Shown piece after piece: positions 16,808-23,954 of a stretch of 64,000 bases of DNA. Where the stretch lies: NCBI RefSeq assembly GCF_004011505.1, contig NZ_SAUN01000001.1, positions 868,001 to 932,000 on the forward strand. Reading direction: 5' to 3'. This DNA comes from Nonomuraea polychroma. Lineage in GTDB: Bacteria; Actinomycetota; Actinomycetes; Streptosporangiales; Streptosporangiaceae. The notes under the pieces are model-generated. The model saw nothing but the letters and a program-made list of their open reading frames with translations, did not search any database and was not told the origin of the DNA. The stretch's first letter is position 1. The number at the start of each line of letters is the position of its first letter. Made by a program: the position numbers and the translations under genes.

Positions 16808-17699
16808 GACCCGGCAGGACACGCCACCCGGCGAACTCCACTGGTACGACCTCCCCGACGACGAAGCACACGAGGACACCGCCGCCCGCCCGCACGAGAC
16901 CCGGACAACAGGCCTCCCGCGCGAGGGCCGGGCGGCAGGCCTCGGGCGGGCGGTCCGGCGCGCCGCCGTGAACTCCACGGCCATCCTGCTCCTCCTGGCC
17001 GCCTGGGAGATCCTGCCCAGGCTCGGCGTCGTGGACCGCGTCTTCGTCCCCCCGCTCTCCGACGACCTCGTCGCCTGGTACGACCTCCTCATCGGCGGGC
17101 AACTCCCCGAGCACCTGCAGGCCTCCCTGGCCCGTTCCCTGGCCGGCTTCGGCCTGGCCATCGTGCTGGCCATCCCGCTCGGCCTGCTGATCGGCTGGTA
17201 CCGTCCGGTCGCCGACTTCCTGACCCCGCTGCTCGAGGTCTTCCGCAACACCTCGGCGGTGGCGCTGCTGCCGGTGTTCACGCTGATCCTCGGTATCGGC
17301 GAGACCACGAAGATCGCCTTCGTCCTGTACGCGTGCTCGTGGCCGATCCTGCTCAACACCATCAGCGGCGTGAAGACCGTCGAACCCCTGCTCATCAAGT
17401 CGGCCAGATCCATGGGGCTCGGCCCGGTCCGCCTGTTCCAGAAGGTGATCCTGCCTGCCGCCGTGCCCACGATCTTCACCGGCGTGCGGCTGGCGGGCGC
17501 GTACTCGATCCTCGTGCTGCTCTTCGCCGAGATGGTCGGGGCCAAGGCCGGGCTCGGCTATCTCATCCTGGACACCCAGTCCAGCTTCCGCATCCCCGAC
17601 ATGTACGCCGGCATCATCACGATCTCCGTGCTCGGCCTGCTGTTCAACCTGTTGCTGGTCGCCGTCGAGCGCCGCTTCTCCACCTGGAGGACCACGTGA
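16800..17699 (+). CDS. ABC transporter permease (SsuC/TauC family)
   Basis: A 299-residue integral membrane protein. The first ~50 residues are hydrophilic and acidic, an unusually long cytoplasmic extension. Six helices follow, with the EAA loop at IKSARSMGLGPVRLFQKVILP. The start ATG 16800 lies inside the ATPase gene, and the stop overlaps the GTG of the monooxygenase (GTGA). It forms the membrane channel of the organosulfur importer. Confidence 0.9.
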   Translation: MAETRQDTPPGELHWYDLPDDEAHEDTAARPHETRTTGLPREGRAAGLGRAVRRAAVNSTAILLLLAAWEILPRLGVVDRVFVPPLSDDLVAWYDLLIGGQLPEHLQASLARSLAGFGLAIVLAIPLGLLIGWYRPVADFLTPLLEVFRNTSAVALLPVFTLILGIGETTKIAFVLYACSWPILLNTISGVKTVEPLLIKSARSMGLGPVRLFQKVILPAAVPTIFTGVRLAGAYSILVLLFAEMVGAKAGLGYLILDTQSSFRIPDMYAGIITISVLGLLFNLLLVAVERRFSTWRTT

Positions 17700-19027
17700 C
17701 GAGAAAGCTCCACCTCAACGCCTTCCTCATGGGCGTGGGCCACCACGAGGCGGCCTGGCGGCACCCGCGCACCGAGCCGGCCCGCCTCACCGACGCACGC
17801 CACTACCAGGACCTGGCCAGGATCGCCGAGCGCGGCAAGCTCGACTCGGTCTTCCTCGCCGACGGCGTGGCGCTGCAGGGCAACGCCGCGCACAACGCGC
17901 TCGGCGGCCTGGAGCCGCTGACGTTGTTGTCGGCCCTGGCCGCGGTCACCGACCACATCGGGCTCATCGCCACCGTGTCGACGACGTACAACGAGCCCTT
18001 CCACGTGGCACGCAAGTTCGCCTCGCTCGACCACATCAGCGGCGGCCGGGCCGGCTGGAACATCGTCACCTCGGCCGGCGAGGCCGAAGCCCGCAACTTC
18101 GGCGTCGAGCGGCCCGCGCACGCCGCCCGCTACGCCAGGGCGAGCGAGTTCCTGGAGGTCGTGCGCAAGTTGTGGGACAGCTGGGAGGACGACGCGATCC
18201 TGGGCGACCGCGTCGGCGGCCACTATGCAGACACCGCCAAGATCCATGCGATCGAGCACGTGGGCGAGCACTTCGCGGTGCGCGGCCCGCTCAACACCTC
18301 CCGCCCGCCCCAGGGCCACCCGCTCCTCGTCCAGGCCGGATCGTCGGAGGACGGCAAGGAGTTCGCCGCCCGCTACGCCGAGGCCGTCTTCACCGCGCAG
18401 CAGACGCTCGCCGAGGGGCAGGAGTTCTACGCCGACCTGAAGCGCCGCCTCGCGGCGTACGGCCGGAGGCACGACGAGTTGCTGGTCCTGCCGGGAATCT
18501 CGCCGATCATCGGCTCGACCGAGCGGGAGGCGCTGCGGCTGGAGAAGGAGCTGGAGGAGCTCATCATCCCCGCGTACGGGCTGGCCCAGCTCTCCCACAT
18601 GACCGGCATCGACCTGACCGAGGACGCGCTGGACCAGCCGCTGCCCGACGTGCCCGTCGAGACGGAGGGCGCCCAGAGCCGCCGCAAGCTGGTGCTGGAC
18701 CTGGCCAGGCGCGAGCGACTCACGGTCAGGCAACTCCTCGGCCGCCTGGCGGGCGGGCGCGGCCACCGCGTCGTCGCCGGCACGCCCGAGCAGATCGCCG
18801 ACCAGATCCAGGAGTGGTTCCTCAACGGCGCGGCCGACGGGTTCAACATCATGCCGCCGATCCTGCCCGGCGGCCTGTCCGACTTCGTCGACCAGGTCGT
18901 GCCGGAACTGCAGGCGCGGGGGCTGTTCAGGCACGAGTACGAGGGCCGTACGCTCCGCGACAACTACGGCCTGGACCGGCCCGCCTCCCAGTACGCCGCG
19001 CGGCAGGAACTGGCGGTGGCCGGATGA
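17696..19027 (+). CDS. NtaA/SnaA/DszA family flavin-dependent monooxygenase
   Basis: A 443-residue luciferase-like TIM-barrel monooxygenase. MGVGHHEAAWRHP near the N-terminus, FLADGVAL, S-T-T-Y-N-E-P-F-H-V-A-R-K-F-A-S-L-D, S-G-G-R-A-G-W-N-I-V-T-S and Q-A-G-S-S are hallmarks of the NtaA/SnaA/DszA branch, which uses FMNH2 and O2 to cleave C-S or C-N bonds in sulfones, sulfonates or aminopolyacids. Length equals that of DszA and NtaA. The GTG start has GGAGG upstream and overlaps the permease stop. With an importer before it and an FMN reductase after it, the simplest reading is desulfurisation of an imported organosulfur compound under sulfur limitation. Chelator (NTA/EDTA) use is the main alternative. 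Confidence 0.85.
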   Translation: MTRKLHLNAFLMGVGHHEAAWRHPRTEPARLTDARHYQDLARIAERGKLDSVFLADGVALQGNAAHNALGGLEPLTLLSALAAVTDHIGLIATVSTTYNEPFHVARKFASLDHISGGRAGWNIVTSAGEAEARNFGVERPAHAARYARASEFLEVVRKLWDSWEDDAILGDRVGGHYADTAKIHAIEHVGEHFAVRGPLNTSRPPQGHPLLVQAGSSEDGKEFAARYAEAVFTAQQTLAEGQEFYADLKRRLAAYGRRHDELLVLPGISPIIGSTEREALRLEKELEELIIPAYGLAQLSHMTGIDLTEDALDQPLPDVPVETEGAQSRRKLVLDLARRERLTVRQLLGRLAGGRGHRVVAGTPEQIADQIQEWFLNGAADGFNIMPPILPGGLSDFVDQVVPELQARGLFRHEYEGRTLRDNYGLDRPASQYAARQELAVAG

Positions 19028-19545
19028 GCATCGTCACGCTGGTCGGCAATCCCCGGGCGGTCTCCCGGACGCGCACCGTCGCCATCGCGGCCGCCGAGGC
19101 GATCGCGGCCAGGATCGGCACGGCCGGAGCCCACGAGGTCGTGGACCTGTCCGCGCTCGGCCCGCACCTGCTCTCGCCCGGCGCGTCCCCTGGCGTGGAG
19201 GTGGCACTGGAGTTGGTAGCCGAGTCGAGCGTGCTCGTGGTGGCCAGCCCCACGTACAAGGGCACCTACACCGGACTGCTCAAATCCTTCCTCGACCGCC
19301 TGCCGCCGGACGCGCTGGCCGGCAAGGCGGCGCTGCCGCTGCTGGTCATGGGGGATCCCAAGCACGCGCTGGCGGTCGAGGTGCACCTGAGGCCGCTGCT
19401 GGTGGAGCTCGGCGCCACCGTGCCCACCCCCGGGCTGGCGGTGCTCGAAGCGCAACTCCCGCACCTGGACGACGTCCTGACGGCCTGGGCCGGCCGGGTC
19501 GCCCCGCAGGCGGCCGCGGTGCTGGGGGAGCGGGCGTTGTCGTAG
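19024..19545 (+). CDS. NAD(P)H-dependent FMN reductase
   Basis: A 173-residue flavodoxin-fold protein. The phosphate-binding loop GNPRAVSRT at residues 8-16, A-S-P-T-Y-K-G-T-Y-T-G-L-L-K-S-F-L-D and P-L-L-V-M-G match SsuE/MsuE-type FMN reductases. It would supply reduced flavin to the monooxygenase encoded immediately upstream, whose stop overlaps its ATG. It closes the operon; a strong hairpin follows seven bases after its stop. Confidence 0.88.
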   Translation: MSIVTLVGNPRAVSRTRTVAIAAAEAIAARIGTAGAHEVVDLSALGPHLLSPGASPGVEVALELVAESSVLVVASPTYKGTYTGLLKSFLDRLPPDALAGKAALPLLVMGDPKHALAVEVHLRPLLVELGATVPTPGLAVLEAQLPHLDDVLTAWAGRVAPQAAAVLGERALS

Positions 19546-19551
19546 CACTTG

Positions 19552-19579
19552 ACGGTGGCCGCCCTCGGGCGGCCACCGT
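19552..19579 (+). terminator. Terminator of the organosulfur operon
   Basis: ACGGTGGCCGCC (19552-19563) pairs perfectly with GGCGGCCACCGT (19568-19579) around a four-base CTCG loop. The twelve-pair GC-rich stem lies right after the stop codon. No T-tract follows. Confidence 0.75.
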
Positions 19580-19618
19580 TGACGCGCCGGAGTCCGCACG
19601 GCTAGCCTCAAAACAGGT

Positions 19619-19636
19619 GTTCTAGAAGACTAGAAC
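19619..19636 (+). promoter_or_regulatory. Palindromic operator upstream of trpB
   Basis: GTTCTAG (19619-19625), four bases and CTAGAAC (19630-19636) form a perfect inverted repeat ending 19 bases before the trpB ATG. Its left part contains the palindrome TTCTAGAA, resembling the TGGTCTAGACCA sites of GntR/HutC regulators such as DasR. The GntR gene convergent with trpA is the obvious candidate ligand. Confidence 0.6.
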
Positions 19637-19655
19637 TAACTGAGAGGGGGAGCCG

Positions 19656-20888
19656 ATGATGCACGCACAAGCCGTGCGGACACCGCTCACCGGGCGGACC
19701 GGGCCGTATTTCGGCACGTTCGGCGGCCGGTTCATCCCGGAAGCGCTGGTGGCCGCCCTGGACGAGCTGGACGCCGCTTACCGGGACGCGCTGGCGGATC
19801 CGGAGTTCATGGAGCGGCTCGACGAGCTGCACCGTACGTACGTGGGCCGGCCGAGCCTGATCACCGAGACCCCGCGGTTCGCGCGGCACGCCGGCGGCGC
19901 GCGCATCCTGCTCAAGCGCGAGGACCTCAACCACACCGGATCCCACAAGATCAACAACGTGATCGGCCAGGCGCTGCTCACCCTGCGCATGGGCAAGACC
20001 CGCGTCATCGCCGAGACGGGCGCGGGCCAGCACGGCGTGGCCACCGCCACGGCCGCCGCGCTGCTCGGCCTGGACGCCGTGGTCTACATGGGCGAGGTCG
20101 ACATGCGGCGCCAGGCGCTCAACGTGGTCAGGATGCGGCTGCTCGGCGCCGAGGTGATCCCCGTGACGTCGGGCTCGCGCACGCTCAAGGACGCCATGAA
20201 CGAGGCCATGCGCGACTGGGTGACCAACGTCGAGAACACCCACTACCTGATCGGCTCGGCGGCCGGGCCGCATCCGTTCCCGACGATGGTGCGCGAGTTC
20301 CAGCAGGTCATCGGGGTGGAGGCACGCCGGCAGACGCTGGCGCTGGCCGGGCGGCTGCCCGACGTCGTGTGCGCCTGCGTCGGGGGCGGCTCCAACGCGA
20401 TCGGGATCTTCCACGCCTTCCTCGACGACCCGGATGTGGGGCTGGTGGGGCTGGAGGCCGGGGGCGACGGGGTCGAGACCGGCCGGCATGCGGCGTCCGT
20501 CTCCGGCGGTGGCCTCGGCATCCTGCACGGGACCCGGACGTTCGTGTTGCAGGACGCGCACGGGCAGACCATGGAGAGCCACTCGATCTCGGCAGGGCTC
20601 GACTATCCGGGGGTGGGGCCGCAACACGCCTGGCTGCACGACATCGGCCGGGCGCGGTACGCGTCGGTGCCGGACGCGGAGGCCATGGAGGCGTTCGCGC
20701 TGCTGTGCCGTACCGAGGGGATCATCCCGGCCATCGAGAGCGCGTACGCGCTGGCCGGCGCGATCCGGGAGGGCCGGCGGCTGGGGCCGGACGGGATCGT
20801 GCTCGTCAGCCTGTCCGGCCGCGGCGACAAGGACGTGGACACGGCGGCCCGCTACTTCGGCCTGCTGGGGGAGGGGAGCGGCGAATGA
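19656..20888 (+). CDS. trpB: Tryptophan synthase beta subunit
   Basis: A 410-residue PLP enzyme that condenses indole with serine. It has [17 protein letters not shown] at the N-terminus, the PLP-lysine motif [19 protein letters not shown], the phosphate-binding GGGSNAIG and the SGRGDKD C-terminus. All are intact and the length is normal for TrpB. ATG 19656 follows GAGAGGGGG. The stop overlaps the trpA start by ATGA. trpE, trpD and trpC are absent here, so this is a separate trpBA pair, possibly a second copy. A palindromic site in its promoter suggests local repressor control. Confidence 0.96.
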   Translation: MMHAQAVRTPLTGRTGPYFGTFGGRFIPEALVAALDELDAAYRDALADPEFMERLDELHRTYVGRPSLITETPRFARHAGGARILLKREDLNHTGSHKINNVIGQALLTLRMGKTRVIAETGAGQHGVATATAAALLGLDAVVYMGEVDMRRQALNVVRMRLLGAEVIPVTSGSRTLKDAMNEAMRDWVTNVENTHYLIGSAAGPHPFPTMVREFQQVIGVEARRQTLALAGRLPDVVCACVGGGSNAIGIFHAFLDDPDVGLVGLEAGGDGVETGRHAASVSGGGLGILHGTRTFVLQDAHGQTMESHSISAGLDYPGVGPQHAWLHDIGRARYASVPDAEAMEAFALLCRTEGIIPAIESAYALAGAIREGRRLGPDGIVLVSLSGRGDKDVDTAARYFGLLGEGSGE

Positions 20889-21688
20889 GCGTCCGGGCGA
20901 CCATCGAAGGAGCCAAGCGCGAGGGGCGGGCCGCGCTCATCGGGTACCTGCCGGTCGGCTTTCCCGACGTCGGCACGTCGGTGGCGGCGATGCGCGCCAT
21001 GGTGGCCGGTGGCGTGGACGTCGTGGAGGTGGGCCTGCCGTACTCCGACCCGCTCATGGACGGCCCCCTCATCCAGCGGGCCACCGAGGCGGCGCTCGCC
21101 GGCGGCGTCACCCCGGCGGACGGGTTCACCGCGGTACGGGAGGCCGGGGCGCCGGCGCTCGTCATGACGTACTGGACGCTCGTCGACCGCTACGGGGTCG
21201 CGCGGTTCGCGGCGGATCTGGCCGCCGCGGGCGGCGCCGGCCTGATCACCCCGGACCTCATCCCCGACGAGGCCGCCGGCTGGCACGCGGCGGCCGATGA
21301 ACACGGGCTCGACCGCGTGCACCTCGTGGCGCCGACCTCCACGCCGGAGCGGCTGGCGCTGGCCGCCCGTTCCTCGCGCGGCTTCCTGTACGCGGCCTCT
21401 CTCATGGGGGTGACCGGTGAGCGGGACCTGGTGAGCACGACCGCGAAGGACCTGGTCGCACGGGCCAAGGAGGTCACGGACCTGCCCGTGTGCGTGGGGC
21501 TCGGCGTGGGCACCGGCGCGCAGGCCGCCGAGGTCGCGGGCTTCGCCGACGGCGTGATCGTCGGCTCGGCGTTCGTCCGCGCGCTCATGGACGCCCCGGA
21601 CCGGGCGTCCGGTCTGGCCGCGGTCGAGGCGGTGGCCAGGGAACTCGCGGCCGGTGTGCGAAAGGCAGCAAGCGTCGCGGCCAAGTGA
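20885..21688 (+). CDS. trpA: Tryptophan synthase alpha subunit
   Basis: A 267-residue TIM-barrel subunit that cleaves indole-3-glycerol phosphate. The signature [20 protein letters not shown] carries the catalytic Glu/Asp region (Asp in SDP), with [21 protein letters not shown] and G-L-G-V-G-T and G-S-A-F-V further on. In most TrpA proteins the first motif reads GxPFSDPxADGPxIQ; here YSDPLMDGP is a mild variant. Translationally coupled to trpB, with which it forms the alpha2beta2 complex and the indole tunnel. It converges on the GntR gene, with 12 bases between the stops. Confidence 0.95.
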   Translation: MSVRATIEGAKREGRAALIGYLPVGFPDVGTSVAAMRAMVAGGVDVVEVGLPYSDPLMDGPLIQRATEAALAGGVTPADGFTAVREAGAPALVMTYWTLVDRYGVARFAADLAAAGGAGLITPDLIPDEAAGWHAAADEHGLDRVHLVAPTSTPERLALAARSSRGFLYAASLMGVTGERDLVSTTAKDLVARAKEVTDLPVCVGLGVGTGAQAAEVAGFADGVIVGSAFVRALMDAPDRASGLAAVEAVARELAAGVRKAASVAAK

Positions 21689-21700
21689 ACGGGTGGCGTC

Positions 21701-22495
21701 TCAGGCGTCGAGGCGCAGCGAGACGGCCGGTTCCCGCACCTGGCGCCGGGTGGTGAACACGATCTGGGCGGCGCACATGACCGCCCGGTCCGCCAGCACC
21801 GCCCGGTCCTCCGCGTCATAGGTGACCCGGGTGCTCATGAGCGCCGCATCGCCCACCGGCCGCCGCAACAGCGAAGCCTGCTCCTCCGACAACACGACCG
21901 GCCTGATCGCCTCGGTGGCCCAGGCCGGCGACACCCCGCACCGCTCCTCGATCAGCCGGTAGAGCGGGGTGCGCTCCAGCTCACCGCCCGCGGGCTCCCC
22001 GCCCAGGTCGAGTGGCGTGTACGACACCTGGTGGATCACGGGGGAGCCGTCCACGACCCGCAGCCGTTCGATGACCGTGACCTCGGCGTCCGGGCCCAGC
22101 CCCAGCTCCGCCCGCACCGCCGCCGGCGGCAGAGCGCGGCGCGCGCCGAGCAGCACCGTCCGCAGCTCGATCCCCTGCCCGGCGAGATCCTCGGCCAGGC
22201 TGCCCAGGCTGTTCATCTGGTAGGGGATCACGTTCCCCGCCACGAACGTGCCGAGCCCCTGCCGCTGCTCGATGCGCCCTTCCGCGCTCAGCCGCTGCAA
22301 CGCCTGCCGCACGGTCATCAGGCTGACACCGTAGTAGTCGCTCAGCTCCCGCTGCGCGGGCAGCGGCTCGCCGGGCGCGAACGCGCCACCGTCGATCTGG
22401 GCGAGCAGATCACGGTAGATGGCCTGATATTTCGGCTCACCCCCCTGCGACCCGGTGAGGCGCGGCCGCGGTTTTCCCTGAGGGAACGTCGGCAT
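21701..22495 (-). CDS. GntR family (HutC subfamily) transcriptional regulator
   Basis: A 264-residue repressor. The winged helix covers residues ~20-90 (K-Y-Q-A-I-Y-R-D-L-L-A-Q-I, then Y-G-V-S-L-M-T-V-R-Q-A-L-Q-R-L and R-Q-G-L-G-T-F-V). A UTRA ligand-binding domain follows (V-I-E-R-L-R-V-V-D-G-S-P-V, Y-T-P-L-D-L, L-Y-R-L-I-E-E-R-C-G). HutC-type proteins sense amino-acid derivatives, sugars or phosphates. Because of its position and the HutC-like palindrome in front of trpB, it probably controls trpBA. The ribosome-binding site CAGGAG precedes the ATG. Confidence 0.88.
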   Translation of the reverse strand: MPTFPQGKPRPRLTGSQGGEPKYQAIYRDLLAQIDGGAFAPGEPLPAQRELSDYYGVSLMTVRQALQRLSAEGRIEQRQGLGTFVAGNVIPYQMNSLGSLAEDLAGQGIELRTVLLGARRALPPAAVRAELGLGPDAEVTVIERLRVVDGSPVIHQVSYTPLDLGGEPAGGELERTPLYRLIEERCGVSPAWATEAIRPVVLSEEQASLLRRPVGDAALMSTRVTYDAEDRAVLADRAVMCAAQIVFTTRRQVREPAVSLRLDA

Positions 22496-22604
22496 GTCTT
22501 ACTCCTGGCTGACTGTAGAAGCCTATCTTCGCGTACTGGCGCGGCCTCCTCGGAGATGCCATGATCCGGTCCACCGGGCCAGCCCCTCAGCGAGGTGAAA
22601 GATC

Positions 22605-23831
22605 GTGATATTCCGTCGAGTCCTGTCCGTCGCCGCCGCCGCGGCAGCGCTCCTGCCCTTGGCGCCGGGCACAGCGGAGGCCGCGAGCCGCGCCGCCCGG
22701 TTCGCCACCTTCAACGCCTCGCTCAACCGCAACGTCGAAGGCCAGCTCGTCAGCGACCTGTCCACGCCGGGCAACACGCAGGCGAAGGTCATCGCCGAGA
22801 TCATCCAGCGGGCCCGCCCCGACGTCCTGCTCATCAACGAGTTCGACTACGACGCCGCCGGCGCGGCCGCCCGCCTCTTCCAGGACAACTACCTGTCGAT
22901 CGGGCAGGGTGGCGCGCAGCCCATCACCTACCGGTATCGGTACACCGCCCCCAGCAACACCGGCATCGCCTCCGGCTTCGACCTGAACAACAACGGATCC
23001 GTCGTGAGCGCACCTGGCGCGCCTGGCTACGGGGACGACGCGTTCGGGTTCGGGGCCTTCCCCGGGCAGTACGGCATGGTGGTCTACTCGAAGTACCCGA
23101 TCGACCTGCGCGGCGTCCGCACGTTCCAGAAGTTCCTGTGGAAGGACATGCCGGGCGCGGTGCTGCCCGACGACCCGGCCACGCCCGCGCCGGCCGACTG
23201 GTACTCGCCGGAGGAGCTCCAGGTGTTGCGCCTGTCCTCCAAGAGCCACTGGGACGTGCCGGTCCGCGTCGGCCACCGTACGGTGCACTTCCTGGTCAGC
23301 CACCCGACGCCGCCCACGTTCGACGGGGCCGAGGACCGCAACGGCCGCCGCAACCACGACGAGATCAGGCTGTGGGCCGACTATACGAGCCCGGACCGCG
23401 GCGGCTACCTCTACGACGACCGCGGCCGGCGGGGCGGCCTCCAGCCCGGCGAGGCGTTCGTGATCGCGGGTGACCAGAATGCCGACCCCAGCGACGGCGA
23501 CAGCTACCAGGGCGCCATCCACCAGCTCCTCGACCACCCGAAGATCGACAGCGGTTTCGCGCCGTCGAGCGCGGGCGCGACCGAGGCGGCGGCGTTGCAG
23601 GGCGGCGCGAACGCCACCCACAAGGGCGACCCGAAGTATGACACCGCCGACTTCGCCGACACCGCACCCGGCAACCTGCGTGCCGACTACGTGCTGCCGT
23701 CCAAGCGGCTGCGAGTGGCGGGTGGCGGCGTCTTCTGGCCGGTGTCCAGCGACCCGCTGTCCCGCCTCACCGGCGTCTTCCCCTTCCCCAGCTCCGACCA
23801 CCGGCTGGTGTGGCTGGACGTCAAGCAGTAG
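22605..23831 (+). CDS. Secreted endonuclease/exonuclease/phosphatase family protein
   Basis: A 408-residue secreted protein with a signal peptide at residues 1-~25 (MIFRRVLS... ending AEAAS). The EEP fold is indicated by A-T-F-N-A-S-L-N, L-I-N-E-F-D-Y-D (metal-binding Glu), V-S-H-P-T-P-P, G-D-Q-N-A-D-P (catalytic Asp/Asn) and the closing S-D-H-R-L-V-W motif. It may be an extracellular nuclease or phosphodiesterase. The GTG start follows GAGGTGA. It stands alone between the divergent GntR gene and the protease gene. Confidence 0.85.
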   Translation: MIFRRVLSVAAAAAALLPLAPGTAEAASRAARFATFNASLNRNVEGQLVSDLSTPGNTQAKVIAEIIQRARPDVLLINEFDYDAAGAAARLFQDNYLSIGQGGAQPITYRYRYTAPSNTGIASGFDLNNNGSVVSAPGAPGYGDDAFGFGAFPGQYGMVVYSKYPIDLRGVRTFQKFLWKDMPGAVLPDDPATPAPADWYSPEELQVLRLSSKSHWDVPVRVGHRTVHFLVSHPTPPTFDGAEDRNGRRNHDEIRLWADYTSPDRGGYLYDDRGRRGGLQPGEAFVIAGDQNADPSDGDSYQGAIHQLLDHPKIDSGFAPSSAGATEAAALQGGANATHKGDPKYDTADFADTAPGNLRADYVLPSKRLRVAGGGVFWPVSSDPLSRLTGVFPFPSSDHRLVWLDVKQ

Positions 23832-23907
23832 TTCGGGTCCGCGAGGCGCCGGCCGCCCGTCCTGCACGTAGATCTTGTCACCGGATCAATGCGGTGTTAC
23901 CTCTTGC

Positions 23908-23930
23908 GAGTGCGCGTGATCCGCGCACTC
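23908..23930 (+). terminator. Hairpin between EEP and protease genes
   Basis: GAGTGCGCG (23908-23916) pairs perfectly with CGCGCACTC (23922-23930), loop TGATC. It could end the EEP transcript, or lie in the 5' leader of the protease, whose ribosome-binding site starts nine bases later. Confidence 0.5.
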
Positions 23931-23954
23931 CAGACACGCAGGAGGGAACCGACC

